Made by a program: the position numbers and the translations under genes. The notes below the pieces were generated by a model. That model was given only the letters and a program-made list of their open reading frames with translations. It searched no databases and had not been told where the DNA came from. Positions 43,490 through 52,494 of a stretch of 64,000 bases of DNA are shown in pieces (position 1 is the stretch's first letter; every line of letters starts with the position of its first letter). Origin of the DNA: Hyphomicrobium_A sp963728165 (lineage in GTDB: Bacteria > Pseudomonadota > Alphaproteobacteria > Rhizobiales > Hyphomicrobiaceae). The stretch lies in assembly GCA_963728165.1 (NCBI GenBank), contig CAVSIY010000004.1, forward strand, positions 372,001-436,000, in the 5' to 3' direction.

Positions 43490-44487
43490 GGCAGGTAGCC
43501 CTGAGCGCGAAACCACTGAAGCGCGTCGCGCAGCGCATCATCGACGGGCCTCGATCGATATCCGAGCTCGCGCTCCGCCTTGGCGGAGGTGAAGAACATC
43601 TTGTATTTGGCCATCCTCAGGCCGTCGAGCGTGACGAACGGCTCCCGCTGCGTAATGCGCGCGACGGCTTCCGCGCCGAGCGCCAAAGGATAGATGAGCG
43701 CGCGCGGCAAACGCAGGCGCGGCGGCGGCCGGCCGGTCAGCGCGGCAATGCGGCGCAGCAATTCGGCGAGCGTCAGATTTTCGCCGCCCAAGATGTAGCG
43801 CTCGCCGATACGGCCGCGCTCGAGCGCGGCAACGTGCCCCTCCGCCACGTCGTCCACGTGCACGAGGTTGAGGCCCGTATCGACGAAGGCTGGCATGCGG
43901 CCCGATGCCGCTTCAATGATGATGCGTCCCGTCGGCGTAGGCCGCACGTCGCGCGGACCGATGGGAGTCGACGGGTTGACGATAACGGCGGCCAGGCCTT
44001 GCTCCCCCACCATGCCCTCGACAAGACGCTCGGCCGCGACCTTGCTGCGCTTGTAGACTCCAATCACCTCATGCTCGGCGAGCGGGTTTGTCTCGTCCGC
44101 CGGGCGGCCGTCATCGCCCAACTTGAGCGTTGCAACGCTCGACGTGTAAACGATCCGCTCGACGCCGGCACTGTGCGCCGCCGCCATCACCACCCGGGTG
44201 CCATCGATGTTGGTGCGCATGATCTCGTTCGCGTCGGGCGCCCAAAGACGGTAATCGGCCGCAACGTGAAGAACATAGCGCGCGCCCTTCACTGCAACGG
44301 CAACGGCCTCGGCGTCGCGCATGTCCCCTTCGATGACCTCGACCCCCAGGCCGTCGAGGTTCACGCGAGGACTGTCCCGGCGCACGAGCGCGCGCACGCC
44401 GTAGCCAGAGCGGATCAACGCCCGCACCACAGCCGAGCCGACGAAGCCCGACGCACCAGTGACGAAGGCCAAGCCCTTTTCTGACAC
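43486..44487 (-). CDS. hpnA: Hopanoid-associated sugar epimerase HpnA
   Basis: Extended short-chain dehydrogenase/epimerase of 333 residues. The NAD(P)-binding motif FVTGASGFVGSAVVRAL is at residues 8-24, HVAADYRLW follows the central strands, and the catalytic Tyr-x3-Lys is VYKRSKVAAERLV; VNPSTPIGPRDVRPTPTGRI is typical of HpnA. The exact reaction is unproven. The GTG start at 44487 is preceded by an AAAGG site. It is the first gene of the hpnA-G operon and is divergent from the MaoC-like gene across 250 bases, which must hold the operon promoter. Confidence 0.92.
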   Translation of the reverse strand: MSEKGLAFVTGASGFVGSAVVRALIRSGYGVRALVRRDSPRVNLDGLGVEVIEGDMRDAEAVAVAVKGARYVLHVAADYRLWAPDANEIMRTNIDGTRVVMAAAHSAGVERIVYTSSVATLKLGDDGRPADETNPLAEHEVIGVYKRSKVAAERLVEGMVGEQGLAAVIVNPSTPIGPRDVRPTPTGRIIIEAASGRMPAFVDTGLNLVHVDDVAEGHVAALERGRIGERYILGGENLTLAELLRRIAALTGRPPPRLRLPRALIYPLALGAEAVARITQREPFVTLDGLRMAKYKMFFTSAKAERELGYRSRPVDDALRDALQWFRAQGYLP

Positions 44488-44737
44488 GAAGTGCCTTTCT
44501 TGTGCGGCCCCTCGATAGGCCGGATTCGGCTGCGGCGGATGCTACCGAAGTGGGCGGCCTCGCGCAGCCATGATTTGGGTCCCGCGGAACCGCCTCTCGC
44601 CACGATAGTTGCGGGTCGTCGCAAGGAAGGGAGGAAGCCGGCGAGCTCGCAACCGCACCTCGAGGCGAGGTCGGTTGCTCACGCGAGCGCTTCCATGAAA
44701 GAGTGGAGGTCGAAAAGTTTGAAAAGGAACTCCCCCG

Positions 44738-45221
44738 ATGACCAATCCGTTGCCGCGCGCCTGCAAGAGCATCAATGACCTAAACGTGGGCGACACTTTC
44801 CGTCAAAAATACTCCATCAGAGATAGCGACGTGCAGAAGTTCGGGGAAATCTCCGGCGACTTCAATCCCGCGCACTTCAATGAGCACTATGCGAAGGGCA
44901 CGATCTTCAAGAACCGCATCGCCCACGGCATGATTTCGGTCGCCAAGTTCTCCGGCATCTTCGGCATGGACATGCCGGGTCTGGGCGCGATCTGGGGCAG
45001 CCAGAACTCTGAAGTTCCTTGCGCCGGTGCAATTGAACGAGCCCTACACCGCGGTCGCCCGCGTGGAGGAAAAAGGAGAGAAGAACGTCGTCTTCACCTG
45101 CTGGGTTGAGGACAAGGAGGGCAAACACGTGCTGGAGGGCGAAGGCATCCTCTATCCCATTCCGCAAAAGGTGAAGGACAAGATGGCGGCGGACGGCACG
45201 CTGGCGTCGCTGCTGGCTTAG
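44738..45221 (+). pseudogene. MaoC-family (R)-enoyl-CoA hydratase (one frame break)
   Basis: A hot-dog-fold hydratase of the PhaJ/MaoC type, 160 residues once one extra A near 45010 is removed (SQ-TLKFLAPVQLNEP). The catalytic segment GDFNPAHFNEHYAKGTIFKNRIAHGM supplies the Asp/His pair, and the C-terminal half (YTAVARVEEKGEKNVVFTCW) completes the fold. It hydrates 2-enoyl-CoA to (R)-3-hydroxyacyl-CoA, linking beta-oxidation to polyester or lipid synthesis. The ATG follows an AAAAGGAA site. Either frame alone lacks half of the fold. Confidence 0.85.
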
Positions 45222-45419
45222 TCGAAGCCGTGAGCGCAGCCTTTAGGCTCTGCGCTGGTTCGGTTGTTAGGATTCTTGGCTCGTGCGCCGCGTCCCAACC
45301 CCATGACCGTAGACGCCAAACCCCTTGGTCGCCAGATCTCTCTAGCAGCCGTGGCAATGACGATCGCGCGGGACAATTCCGGTCCGGCGCGATCGCCATT
45401 CAAAGCTGAACGAGCTCGT

Positions 45420-47777
45420 CTACGTCACCTTCTCGCCCATCGGCATGTTGCGCAGGCGCTTGCCGGAGGCGACGAAGATCGCATTGGCGAGAGCCGGGGC
45501 GAACACAGGGACGCCGGGCTCGCCGACGCCGCTCGCGTGCGTGCCATAGGGCGCATCGATGATGTCTACGTTCACCTTCTGCGGGAAGTTGCTCATGCGC
45601 GCCACTTGGTAGTCCGTGTAGTTGGACTGCTCGACAGCGCCCTTCTTGAACGTGATGCCGCTATAGAGCGCGTTCGACATGCCCATCACGGCGGCTCCCT
45701 CGAGCTGAGCGCGGATGCGCTCAGGATTCACGTAGAGACCGCAGTCGATCACCGTCGTCACCTCGGGCACGGTGATCGTGCCGTCCACGATCTTGGCATG
45801 GACGATCGTCGCAACGTAGCTCTGCCAAGCGCAGTGCGCGGCAATGCCGAGCCCTTCGCCCTGCGGGAGCTCCTTGCCCCAACCGGCCTTCTCGGCCGCC
45901 ACGTTGATCACGTTCTTCAACCGCACCGTGTTGATCGGGAACTCCTCGTAGGGATCGCCGTAGTGCCAGAAGTCCTCGGGGAAGCCCAAGGCCTTTGGAT
46001 CGAGCTTGCGGTCGGAGCCGATGAGCTCGAGGAGAAAGTCCTTGGGATCGCGTCCGAGCTTGTGGGCGGCCTCGGAGACCGCACACTGCACGGCGAAGAC
46101 GCGCGGCACGTTGGAGACGGAGCGGTACCAGCCGATGCGCGTGTGGGCCATCGCCTTTCCATTCTCGCAGCGGACGTTGGGGATCTCGAACGGCGTATTC
46201 ACGAACCCCATGCCGTACTCGATGTTGAACTGGTAGCCGTTGTCCTCCTTGAAGGTCGAGATGATTGAGGGGGCAACCGTGCGGTGGCGCCAACCCGTCA
46301 CCTTGCCTTTGTCGTCGATGGCCATCTCGATGCGCTCGACGGAGGTCGTGTGATAGAAGGCGTGGCGCGTGTCGTCCTCGCGCGTCCACTGCAGCAGCAC
46401 GGGCGTGCCGCCGAGCTTCTGCGATACGAGTGCGGCCTCGAGCATGAAGTCCCACTTGGACTTGCGCCCGAACCCGCCGCCTAGAAGCGTCATGTTCACG
46501 GTGACGTTCTCGATCGGCATCTTGAGGGTATCGGCGATCTCCTTGCGGGCACCGTACGGGCTCTGCACCGGCGCCCAGATCTCGGCCTTGCCGTCGGCAA
46601 TGCGGGCGACCGCGACCATGGGCTCCATGGCGGCAGGCACCATGTGCTGGCCCACGTAGTCGGCGGTGAACACCTCCTTGGCCTCGGCAAACGCCTTGTC
46701 CGGGTCGCCCTGATTGCGGATGACCTTGCCGGGCTTGGCCGCGGTCTCCAGCATCTCCTTGGTGTAGGCCGCCGTGTCGTAGCTCGCGTTGGGGCCGTCG
46801 TCCCATTCGATCTCGAGCGCGGCGCGGCCCTCCATGGCCGCGTACGTCGAGTTGGCGACGACCGCGAGGCCGCCCAGTTGCACGAACTTGTGCGGGAAGG
46901 CCTTGAAGCCCTCGATCTCGTAGACCGCCTCGACGCCAGGGACCTTGAGCGCTTTCGACGCGTCAAACTTCTTGACCTTGCCGCCGGTGACGGGAGGGCG
47001 CGCCATGACGGCGAACTTCATGCCGGGCAGGCGCACGTCGGCACCGTAGACCGCCTTGCCCGTGGTGATAGCGCGAAGGTCGGCGATCTGCACCTTGCCT
47101 TTGCCGATGATCGTGAACTCGTCGGGCGTCTTGTAGAGCAGCGTCTCCTGCGCCGGAACGGCCTGCGACCTGGCCGCCTCGGCGAGCTCGCCGAAGCCCA
47201 GCCTCTTGCCGGTCTCCTTCTTGGCCTCGTCGAGGAGGAGCACCTCGTGGTTCCTTGCGCGGCACAGCGAGGGATCAACACCCCACTTGGCGGCTGCGGC
47301 CGCCTCGAGCATCTGGCGCATGGCCGCGCCGCACTGGCGCATGGGCTGGACGAAGTGGCGCATGGAACGCGAGCCGTCCGTGTCCTGGTTGCCGTAGCGC
47401 GGCTCGTCGCCGGGCGTGTGGAACAGGCGCACCCGGTCCCAATCAGCCTCCATCTCGTCGGCCACCACCATGGGCAGGCTGGTCGTGATGCCGGTGCCCA
47501 TCTCAGCGCGATGCGTGGCGATCGTCACGATGCCGTCCGGCGCGATCGAGATGAAGACGTTGGGATCGGCCACGACATTGTTCGGCATTCCCGCCGCGCC
47601 GGTCGCGTAGGGCTTCAAGTGCTCGCGCGCTTCCGCGGGCAGTATCCGCATGGCAAGCACGAGCCCGGTGGCGGTGAGGGCTCCGCGCAGGACGGAGCGA
47701 CGGCTCACGTTCTCGATGATGACGTTGATCTTGGGTGCAGCGCGCTTGGCTGCTTCATTCTCGAAATAATGTAACAT
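45420..47777 (-). CDS. Molybdenum hydroxylase large subunit (IorB/xanthine-dehydrogenase family)
   Basis: A 785-residue molybdopterin-cytosine-dinucleotide-binding subunit of the isoquinoline 1-oxidoreductase type. A twin-arginine-like segment SRRSVLRGALTATGLVLAM (about 27-45) suggests periplasmic export. The aldehyde-oxidase/xanthine-dehydrogenase fold follows, with AYTKEMLETAAKPG, GGGFGRKSKWDF (MoCo loop) and ASGVGEPGVPVFAPALANAIF (the conserved active-site Glu in GVGEPGV). It works with the 2Fe-2S subunit encoded three bases upstream and would pass electrons to a membrane carrier. The substrate is unknown, perhaps an aldehyde or N-heterocycle. Confidence 0.9.
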   Translation of the reverse strand: MLHYFENEAAKRAAPKINVIIENVSRRSVLRGALTATGLVLAMRILPAEAREHLKPYATGAAGMPNNVVADPNVFISIAPDGIVTIATHRAEMGTGITTSLPMVVADEMEADWDRVRLFHTPGDEPRYGNQDTDGSRSMRHFVQPMRQCGAAMRQMLEAAAAAKWGVDPSLCRARNHEVLLLDEAKKETGKRLGFGELAEAARSQAVPAQETLLYKTPDEFTIIGKGKVQIADLRAITTGKAVYGADVRLPGMKFAVMARPPVTGGKVKKFDASKALKVPGVEAVYEIEGFKAFPHKFVQLGGLAVVANSTYAAMEGRAALEIEWDDGPNASYDTAAYTKEMLETAAKPGKVIRNQGDPDKAFAEAKEVFTADYVGQHMVPAAMEPMVAVARIADGKAEIWAPVQSPYGARKEIADTLKMPIENVTVNMTLLGGGFGRKSKWDFMLEAALVSQKLGGTPVLLQWTREDDTRHAFYHTTSVERIEMAIDDKGKVTGWRHRTVAPSIISTFKEDNGYQFNIEYGMGFVNTPFEIPNVRCENGKAMAHTRIGWYRSVSNVPRVFAVQCAVSEAAHKLGRDPKDFLLELIGSDRKLDPKALGFPEDFWHYGDPYEEFPINTVRLKNVINVAAEKAGWGKELPQGEGLGIAAHCAWQSYVATIVHAKIVDGTITVPEVTTVIDCGLYVNPERIRAQLEGAAVMGMSNALYSGITFKKGAVEQSNYTDYQVARMSNFPQKVNVDIIDAPYGTHASGVGEPGVPVFAPALANAIFVASGKRLRNMPMGEKVT

Positions 47778-47780
47778 GGC

Positions 47781-48233
47781 TCAAACTCCTCCCGCCGCGA
47801 GGCGAATGGCCTCATGGATGCGCTGGTAGCAGCCGCAGCGGCAAATGTTGCCCGACATGGTCTCGACGATCTCAGCATCCGAGGGCGCCTGGTTATTTGC
47901 GATGAGTGCTGCGGCCTGCATGATCTGCCCGGCCTGGCAGAAACCGCATTGGGGAACGTTGACCTGGCGCCAGGCCTTCTGCACGGCGTGCTCGCCGTCC
48001 GGGCTCAGGCCCTCAATGGTGGTTACCTTCTTGCCGGCCGCCTCCGCGACCGCCGTCAAGCACGAGCGCACGGCGACGCCGTCGAGATGGACGGTGCAGG
48101 CGCCGCAGACACCTGCGCCGCATCCGTACTTGGTGCCCGTAAGACCGATCTCGTCTCTCAAATACCAGAGCAGTGGTACGTTCGGGTCGCCGCTGAAAGA
48201 GCGTTGCTCTCCGTTCACAGTGATGGTGGGCAT
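47781..48233 (-). CDS. 2Fe-2S small subunit of molybdenum hydroxylase (IorA-like)
   Basis: A 150-residue iron-sulfur protein with two 2Fe-2S clusters. The plant-ferredoxin-type site is YGCGAGVCGACTVHLDG (about 40-56) with a further Cys in VRSCLTAV; the helical-domain site is CGFCQAGQIMQAA and GNICRCGCYQRI. It relays electrons from the molybdenum subunit encoded immediately downstream. The pair lacks a FAD subunit, matching IorAB-type rather than cytosolic xanthine dehydrogenases. Confidence 0.94.
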   Translation of the reverse strand: MPTITVNGEQRSFSGDPNVPLLWYLRDEIGLTGTKYGCGAGVCGACTVHLDGVAVRSCLTAVAEAAGKKVTTIEGLSPDGEHAVQKAWRQVNVPQCGFCQAGQIMQAAALIANNQAPSDAEIVETMSGNICRCGCYQRIHEAIRLAAGGV

Positions 48234-48311
48234 GGGCTTTGTTCTCCCGATTTGGCGGCAGCTAGAAAGCCGCAGATTGCCGTATGTGGTGTCCGCTGAA
48301 AGTGCGGCTTC

Positions 48312-49958
48312 TCATGGTTGCGAAGAGTGTACGAGTAGAGTGAGGGGCCAGGCGTAGGCCTGGCCCATGACCAGGATGCCGACGAGGATCGCAAGTGCGA
48401 CCGAATGAAAAAATACGAAGCGCAATATCGAGCCTTCGTGACCGTACCATTTGGTCGCCGTCGAGGCGACGACGATCGATTGAGCGTCGATCATCTTGCC
48501 CATAACGCCGCCCGAGCTGTTGGCCGCTGCCATCAGCACCGGATTAACGCCGAGCTGGTCGGCGGTTATGCGTTGGAGGCCGCCGAACAAGACGTTCGAA
48601 GCCGTGTCGGAGCCCGTGAGTGCAACACCGAGCCATCCGATGAGCGTGCCAAAGAAAGGATAGAACCAGCCCGCGTTTGCCAGCGCAAGCCCCAGCGTGG
48701 CGTCGGTGCCCGCGTAGCGCGAGACGAAGCCTATCGCCAACATGCACGAGATGGTGAGCAGAGAATAGCGAACGACGAAGAGCGTATGCGCGTACATGCG
48801 CACAAGGCCTATAGGGCCATAGCCCAGCAGGAGACCGGAAATCAACGCGGCGGCGAGAATTCCAGTGCCGGTCGCGGACAAGATGTTGAATTTGTAGATG
48901 GCGCTCTCGATGTGAGGTGCCGAGACGACGGGCGGCATTTTCTGCACGAGCCCGTCGAGACCGGAGACGGGGATTTTCGCGATCCAGATCCCATCCAAGA
49001 GCTCGCGCATCTGTGGCGCGCCCCAGAGGAACACCAGAACGCTGAGCACAACCCATGGCATCCACGCCTTTCGGACGGCAGATGGGGTGTCGCTGGCAAC
49101 GCTTTGAGGGGCGGCGGACTCCGTCCTCGGCATGCCCGTCATGGGAGCGGCCGGGCGCCAGACTTTGAGGAAGAGCGCAAGGGCGGCCATCGATACGATG
49201 GCCGCCACGATGTCGACGAGCCAGGGCCCGTGAAAGTTGGAGACGAGGTACTGGGGAACCGCGAAGGCCACACCGGCGACCAAGATGGGTGGCCAGACCT
49301 CCAGGGTCTTGCGGAAGCCCGCGAAGGCCCAGATCAGCCAAAACGGAACGAGCAAGGAGAAGAACGGCAGCTGGCGCCCGACCATCCCGCTCAGCTCGTG
49401 CAGGTCGAGCCCCGTGACGGCGGCGAGCGCGATCACGGGTGTGCCGAGCGCGCCGAAGGCGACGGGCGCGGTATTGGCGATGAGCGACAGGCCGGAGGCA
49501 TTGAGCGGCGAAAAGCCGAGGCCGATCAGCATCGCCGCGGTCACGGCGACCGGTGTGCCGAACCCAGCCGCGCCCTCGAAGAAGGCCCCGAGCGAGAAGG
49601 CGATGAATAGGAGCTGCAGCCGGCGGTCGTCGCTGATCGCGCCGATGGAGCGCTGCAGGATCTCGAACTCCCCCTTCTCGCTGGTGAGCTGATAAAGGAA
49701 GATGACGTTGAGGATGATCCATCCGATGGGAAGCAAGCCAAAGGCGGCGCCGTAGACCCCTGCCATGGCTGCCATCTGAGGCGGCATGCCGTAGGCGAGC
49801 ACCGCCACGGCGAGGGCGGTAGCGAGCCCCATGAGCGCTGCCACATGCGCTCGCAGTTCGAAGATCCCTATTCCGCCGAGGAGCACGATGACTGGGAGGG
49901 CGGCCACGGCGGTCGACAGGATCATACTTCCGAAGGGGTCATACACTTGCGGCCACAT
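48312..49958 (-). CDS. L-lactate permease (LctP family)
   Basis: A 548-residue secondary transporter with about twelve to fourteen membrane helices that imports lactate or glycolate with protons. Family landmarks are FLYQLTSEKGEFEILQRSI, FSLGAFFEGAAGFGTPVAVTAAMLIGLGF, NTAPVAFGALGTPVIALA near the centre, and LTGSDTASNVLFGGLQ and AANSSGGVMGKMIDAQSIVVA near the C-terminus. It is divergent from a FadR-type regulator, a usual arrangement for lactate-use genes. Transcribed in the same direction as the molybdenum hydroxylase genes, with 78 bases between. Confidence 0.92.
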   Translation of the reverse strand: MWPQVYDPFGSMILSTAVAALPVIVLLGGIGIFELRAHVAALMGLATALAVAVLAYGMPPQMAAMAGVYGAAFGLLPIGWIILNVIFLYQLTSEKGEFEILQRSIGAISDDRRLQLLFIAFSLGAFFEGAAGFGTPVAVTAAMLIGLGFSPLNASGLSLIANTAPVAFGALGTPVIALAAVTGLDLHELSGMVGRQLPFFSLLVPFWLIWAFAGFRKTLEVWPPILVAGVAFAVPQYLVSNFHGPWLVDIVAAIVSMAALALFLKVWRPAAPMTGMPRTESAAPQSVASDTPSAVRKAWMPWVVLSVLVFLWGAPQMRELLDGIWIAKIPVSGLDGLVQKMPPVVSAPHIESAIYKFNILSATGTGILAAALISGLLLGYGPIGLVRMYAHTLFVVRYSLLTISCMLAIGFVSRYAGTDATLGLALANAGWFYPFFGTLIGWLGVALTGSDTASNVLFGGLQRITADQLGVNPVLMAAANSSGGVMGKMIDAQSIVVASTATKWYGHEGSILRFVFFHSVALAILVGILVMGQAYAWPLTLLVHSSQP

Positions 49959-49997
49959 GCGAGCAGCACCCCCACCCTGGAAGCGATCATTACTGAC

Positions 49998-50031
49998 TGG
50001 TAAAAAAAGTATACCAAGGATAGTGCCTGGT
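49998..50031. promoter_or_regulatory. Candidate operator between lactate permease and FadR-type genes
   Basis: In the 156-base divergent spacer, an AT-rich patch contains TGGT (49998-50001), ACCA (50013-50016) and TGGT (50028-50031). FadR/LldR/PdhR proteins bind TGGT..ACCA inverted half-sites, but the spacing here is longer than usual, so this is only suggestive. Confidence 0.25.
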
Positions 50032-50114
50032 CAAAAACTGTTATAGGCTCCGATCGTCGGTGGGTCCGCTGACGGGGCCGTGTTGTTACCGAGCCGTTGG
50101 AGAGCAGGTGCGGG

Positions 50115-50879
50115 ATGCAAGCCATTCGTACCCAACGCCTTGCAGACGCCATTGCCACGCGCATAGAAAAGCTCATTCTCGAAGGCGCTCTGCGGCCGGG
50201 CCAGAAGCTCGCACCGGAGCGGGAGCTAGCGCTGCGGCTCGACGTTTCGCGCCCGTCGCTGCGAGAGGCGATCGACAAACTCGTCGAGCGCGGGCTGCTC
50301 ACCGCGACCCGCAGCGGCACGTCGGTGGCAGAGTTTCTTTTGCCCTTGATGACGCCGCTTGCGAACCTTTACCGCGATCACCAGAACGCCGCGGCGGACT
50401 ACCTTGAGTTCCGGCAATGGGTCGAGGCTGAGGCTGCAAAGGCGGCGGCGATGAGAGCGACCGACGTCGACAGGGCGGCAATTCGAGACTGCCTTGCCGA
50501 AATGCGCAAGGCGCACAGGATCAAGGACCCTACAAGAGAGGGACAGGCCGACGCGAGCCTGCATATCCTGGTCTACGAGGCCAGCCACAACTTCATTGTG
50601 CTGCACGTCATGCGGGCCCTGAGCGAGCTCCTGCGAGACAACGTCTTCTTCAACCGCGAGCAGCTATACCGGCGCGCCGGCGTGCGCGAAAAGCTGCTCG
50701 CGCAGCATCTCGAGATCGGGGAATCCGTTATTGCAGGCGAGCCGGAGCTTGCCGAGAGGGCGGCCGCTGCGCACATCCGCTTCGTCTTCGGCACTGTCGA
50801 GCAGATCCAGCGCGACAACGACCGCCTTGAGTGCTCGATGTCGCGGGCCGGGCGGAGCGATTTTATTGCAGAGCCGTGA
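50115..50879 (+). CDS. FadR-subfamily GntR transcriptional regulator
   Basis: A 254-residue regulator with an N-terminal winged helix (about 5-70: IEKLILEGALRPGQKLAPERELALRLDVSRPSLREAIDKL and LVERGLL) and a C-terminal all-helical FCD ligand domain with metal-type His residues (DASLHILVYEASHN, and AQHLEIGESVIAGEPELAERAAAAHI). This layout is that of PdhR/LldR-type sensors of carboxylates such as pyruvate, lactate or glycolate. ATG 50115 is chosen over 50097 by purine-rich spacing. Its position next to a lactate permease and upstream of xdhC and E1/E2 genes suggests it controls these (inference). Confidence 0.9.
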   Translation: MQAIRTQRLADAIATRIEKLILEGALRPGQKLAPERELALRLDVSRPSLREAIDKLVERGLLTATRSGTSVAEFLLPLMTPLANLYRDHQNAAADYLEFRQWVEAEAAKAAAMRATDVDRAAIRDCLAEMRKAHRIKDPTREGQADASLHILVYEASHNFIVLHVMRALSELLRDNVFFNREQLYRRAGVREKLLAQHLEIGESVIAGEPELAERAAAAHIRFVFGTVEQIQRDNDRLECSMSRAGRSDFIAEP

Positions 50880-50911
50880 GAGGCAGGGGGCGCCCGCATC
50901 GCGATGGTGCC

Positions 50912-51904
50912 ATGACGATTGATGCCATAAGTGCGATGAAGCCCGCGGGCCTGCTGGCGGACGAGTATGTGCTGGGGCCAATGCAGCGCTGGCATGCTGC
51001 GGGTCAGCGCGTGGCGCTCGTCACTCTCGTCGACGTCGAAGGAGGCGCGCCACGTCAGCCGGGTGCCCAGATGGCGCTCGCGGAGGATGGAACGTATTTT
51101 GGGTATCTATCCGGCGGCTGCCTCGAGCAGTCCGTCGCACTCGAAGCCCAGGCCGCTATCCGGGACGGGCGTAACCGCCTCGTGCGCTACGGCAAAGGCT
51201 CGCCCTACATTGACGTCAAACTGCCCTGCGGCAGCGGGCTCGATCTCTACATCGACCAGTCGCTCACGCCGGAGCACCTTGCCGAGATTGCCGCCCACCG
51301 TGCAAGCCGGCGTGCAAGCGTACTGCGAACCGATCTTGCGTCGGGTGCCAGCAGCGTGGCCATCGTGCCTGCACAATTGCCCATAGCCGCGAGCAGTCGC
51401 GACGGAAACATCTTCGAACGCGTCTACGTGCCACCCATTCAATTGCTGCTACTCGGCAACGGGCCGAGCCTCGTTGGCATCGCGACCATGGCCAGGGCAA
51501 TCGGCCTCGAGGTTCAGATTTCTTCGTCAGACGGGGCAACCCGCGCAGCACTGGCGCGGCACGGACTGCACGTGGTCATGGACGAAACGCGTTCTTTCCC
51601 AGCAATAGGGCAGCTCGATTTCGCCTCAGCGGCCGTTCTTGTCTTCCATGAGCATGAGAAAGAGCTCGAAATCTTCAGCGAGCTTCTCAAGACCAACTGC
51701 TTCTACATCGGGGCGCTCGGCAACCACGCGGTCCACCGTGACCGGATTGCGGCCTTGACCCTCCTGGGCGTCGGCGAAAGTCATCTCCAACGCATTCGAG
51801 CCCCGGTCGGGTCCATTCCGGGTGCAAAAAGCGTGGCGACGCTCGCGATCGGGGTTCTGACAGAGATGATGGCCGAGGCCAAGTCGCTCAATCTCATCTC
51901 ATGA
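50912..51904 (+). CDS. XdhC/CoxI-family molybdenum-cofactor chaperone
   Basis: A 330-residue maturation factor for molybdenum hydroxylases; XdhC proteins bind and help sulfurate the cofactor before insertion. The N-terminal domain has GAPRQPGAQMALAEDG and YLSGGCLEQSVALEA (the GGC(V/L)E motif), and the C-terminal Rossmann domain has QLLLLGNGPSLVGIATMARAIG and FYIGALGNHAVHRDRI. Start ATG 50912 is 32 bases after the FadR-type stop. The likely client is the IorA/IorB pair at 45.4-48.2 kb. Confidence 0.88.
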   Translation: MTIDAISAMKPAGLLADEYVLGPMQRWHAAGQRVALVTLVDVEGGAPRQPGAQMALAEDGTYFGYLSGGCLEQSVALEAQAAIRDGRNRLVRYGKGSPYIDVKLPCGSGLDLYIDQSLTPEHLAEIAAHRASRRASVLRTDLASGASSVAIVPAQLPIAASSRDGNIFERVYVPPIQLLLLGNGPSLVGIATMARAIGLEVQISSSDGATRAALARHGLHVVMDETRSFPAIGQLDFASAAVLVFHEHEKELEIFSELLKTNCFYIGALGNHAVHRDRIAALTLLGVGESHLQRIRAPVGSIPGAKSVATLAIGVLTEMMAEAKSLNLIS

Positions 51905-52494
51905 TTTCCGCGGCTAGTCCGCTTGTGCATCAGCTAGAGGCGGACTCGGATTTGTAGCAAATTGCCCAAGCTGCTTGGCGACGGGATCAACAATTGAAAG
52001 ATCAGTCCGCCAACCACAACAATTCGTATACCAAGCCTCGAACGCTCCTGTCGGACAATAACAGATGCGCGCCAACTGCGCACCGCGCCGCCTTTCGATG
52101 ACGCGTGCCGGGACGAAGGCGCCGCAACATCGGTGCTCCTATCGCGAACCGGTCCGCTTCTGATGCTGCGGACGGCTCCTCCCACGGGGCCTGAGCAAGC
52201 AGCATCGGTTGCCGATGAGGCGACCAGGCGCAAGCGACGCGGCCGCCGTTGGCTTACCACTTGGTGACACTTCGGGATGGCATGATCCGCAGAAGACAAA
52301 ATTCATCTGCGGCACACTAGAGAAGACGCAGGCTCGCGGCCCAGCACCACCATATTGCGCAGCACGCCGTCGTCCTTGACGCCCCCACGCTTTCCTGCAA
52401 TCGAACGCAGCTATCGCCTAGAATACCTCAGGGAAAACATGAGCAGGCGCAGAACTTAGGCTTGTTTGAACAGAGGTCGCACACAGGTATTGGC
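51905..52494. other. 590-base intergenic region with a small hairpin
   Basis: No convincing gene; a 121-codon minus-strand frame (51934-52299) is low-complexity and resembles nothing known. Just after the xdhC stop, AGTCCGC (51916-51922) and GCGGACT (51940-51946) can form a 7-bp stem with a 17-base loop, followed by a short T-containing run, so a terminator is possible. The right end should hold the promoter of the E1alpha operon but none could be assigned. Confidence 0.35.

Noticed and set aside
44586..44610. GGAAC and GTT spaced like an EcfG general-stress promoter upstream of the MaoC-like gene
   Set aside because: The -10 element reads AGTT rather than CGTT, and GGAAC matches are common in GC-rich DNA.
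46644..47774. Long plus-strand open frame of 376 codons antisense to the molybdenum hydroxylase gene
   Set aside because: The minus-strand gene has unmistakable family motifs throughout; the plus-strand frame has none.
51934..52299. A 121-codon minus-strand frame in the xdhC-E1alpha gap
   Set aside because: Low-complexity Ser/Arg-rich composition, no ribosome site and no recognisable motif.
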